Source: Oscillatoriaceae cyanobacterium Prado104 | GTDB taxonomy: Bacteria > Cyanobacteriota > Cyanobacteriia > Cyanobacteriales > Microcoleaceae | Assembly: GCA_025454405.1 (NCBI GenBank) | Contig: JALOON010000010.1 | Location: 1 to 64,000, forward strand | Length of the DNA: 64,000 bases | Direction of reading: 5' to 3' | Shown here: positions 63,534 through 64,000 of the stretch, piece by piece | Position numbering within the stretch: the stretch's first letter is position 1 | Layout of the letters: each line of letters begins with the position of its first letter | Position numbers and translations under genes: made by a program | The notes under the pieces: generated by a model | What the model was told of the DNA's origin: nothing | Seen by the model: only the letters and a program-made list of their open reading frames with translations | Database searches by the model: none

Positions 63534-64000
63534 ATGTTTGTACCGCAAATCTCGGAAAATAAGGCTAAAGGTCCTCCAGCTCATGACAACCAAAGATCCT
63601 TCGCCACTTTAATGCGGGCGATCGCTCTTTCGCAAGGTTACTTTTCTTTCATTTTAGTTAACTGCAACTCAATGGTTTTGCGGCAGCAAACGCTAGAACG
63701 CCTGCAAGCAACTTCAACTCTCAAACCGCGAGAACTTTGGCTGCCTCAACCTGCCACCACCTTCTACACCGCAATCTTGCCCGAACTAAACGGCGAACAA
63801 CCTCCAGCTTTAATAATTCTCGGTTTGGAGTCGGTGACTGAGGTCGATCGACTTTTGGCTTCTACCAACCTAGTATGCAGCGAATTCAGCAAAAGATTTT
63901 CCTTTCCTATAGTTTTTTGGGTAACTGATGAAATCCTGCGCAAAATGATTCGCACCGCGCCGGATTTGTACAACCGAATGCCTACAGCAATTAGATTTCT
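63534..64000 (+). CDS. N-terminus of a large cyanobacterial protein, probably ATPase/TPR type (runs off right edge)
   Basis: ATG at 63534 opens a frame still open at the window end, 155 codons visible: MFVPQISENKAKGPPAHDNQ, LMRAIALSQGYFSFILVNCN, PPALIILGLESVTEVDRLL, FPIVFWVTDEILRKMIRTAP. I recognise this as the N-terminal domain of large cyanobacterial proteins that commonly continue into an ATPase and TPR or similar repeats. The later domains are outside the window. It may start at an internal ATG; no strong ribosome-binding site is seen. The upstream DNA is a TnpB fragment, so its promoter may have been replaced. Confidence 0.6.
   Translation, partial: MFVPQISENKAKGPPAHDNQRSFATLMRAIALSQGYFSFILVNCNSMVLRQQTLERLQATSTLKPRELWLPQPATTFYTAILPELNGEQPPALIILGLESVTEVDRLLASTNLVCSEFSKRFSFPIVFWVTDEILRKMIRTAPDLYNRMPTAIRF

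Noticed and set aside
1-64000. tRNA, rRNA, tmRNA or RNase P RNA genes
   Set aside because: I looked for T-loop words and the conserved ends of these RNAs and saw none that fold convincingly; a dedicated search could still find one.

Overview
The window is chromosomal DNA from a filamentous cyanobacterium, most likely an Oscillatoria/Microcoleus-type organism. The evidence is a geranylgeranyl reductase gene (chlP), an NDH-1 subunit gene (ndhD), Ycf29/Rre1-type and SpkB-type regulators, several cyanobacteria-only families (TIGR04376, DUF3493, DUF3727, Asr1405/Asl0597, COP23), very frequent GCGATCGC (HIP1) and CGATCG sites, and abundant heptanucleotide tandem repeats between genes. This is a family-level inference; no rRNA, tRNA or CRISPR array was seen.

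Layout. Bases 1-7540 are a scarred accessory region: the tail of an IS630-type transposase cuts an AAA ATPase gene, followed by a PD-(D/E)XK protein, an M28 peptidase, a large 5-oxoprolinase/hydantoinase A-B fusion with four repeat-derived insertions kept in frame, then two more broken genes (a TcmP-like protein and a second AAA ATPase) and an MgtC family gene. Bases 7900-13500 hold a GspC/PilP-like envelope protein, TIGR04376, DUF3493, the Rre1 response regulator, a MITE-like element and a Ca2+/H+ antiporter. Bases 13900-18750 hold a Tat-exported PhoX phosphatase, a solitary tnpB with a likely omega-RNA end, and an OmpR-type regulator whose receiver lacks the phospho-acceptor Asp. Bases 19300-26100 hold creatininase-like, coiled-coil, 2Fe-2S, Asr1405, Dps, chlP and YidD genes.

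Bases 26300-38000 are again accessory: an AAA-nuclease fusion, an oxidoreductase, small hypothetical gene pairs, two HtrA-like secreted proteases (one carrying 11 TPRs), COP23 and a Ser/Thr kinase, then a tandem array of five tiny NfeD-type OB-fold genes. The array is divergent from a STAND NTPase with a VMAP-type HTH, an NB-ARC-like module and C-terminal TPRs; this pairing is the most interesting candidate system here.

Bases 41000-55300 are mostly housekeeping: DUF3727-mltG-yqeG-proB, ndk, cysH, ndhD, DUF423 and pheT, separated by repeats, an IS200/IS605-type relic, a 41-bp minisatellite and a broken DUF1016 gene. Bases 56100-64000 hold an SpkB-like kinase with pentapeptide repeats, two sensor histidine kinases with related transmitter cores, a tnpB N-terminal scrap, and the first 155 codons of a large gene that runs off the window.

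Across the window intergenic DNA is dominated by a few recurrent families: heptamer tandem repeats, GAAACCGGGTTTTT hairpins, GCGAGCGGGGACGCTCGC hairpins, AGGACTGAAGTCCT elements and a 46-bp GGCAGAGCC element. Several of these also sit inside genes in frame.
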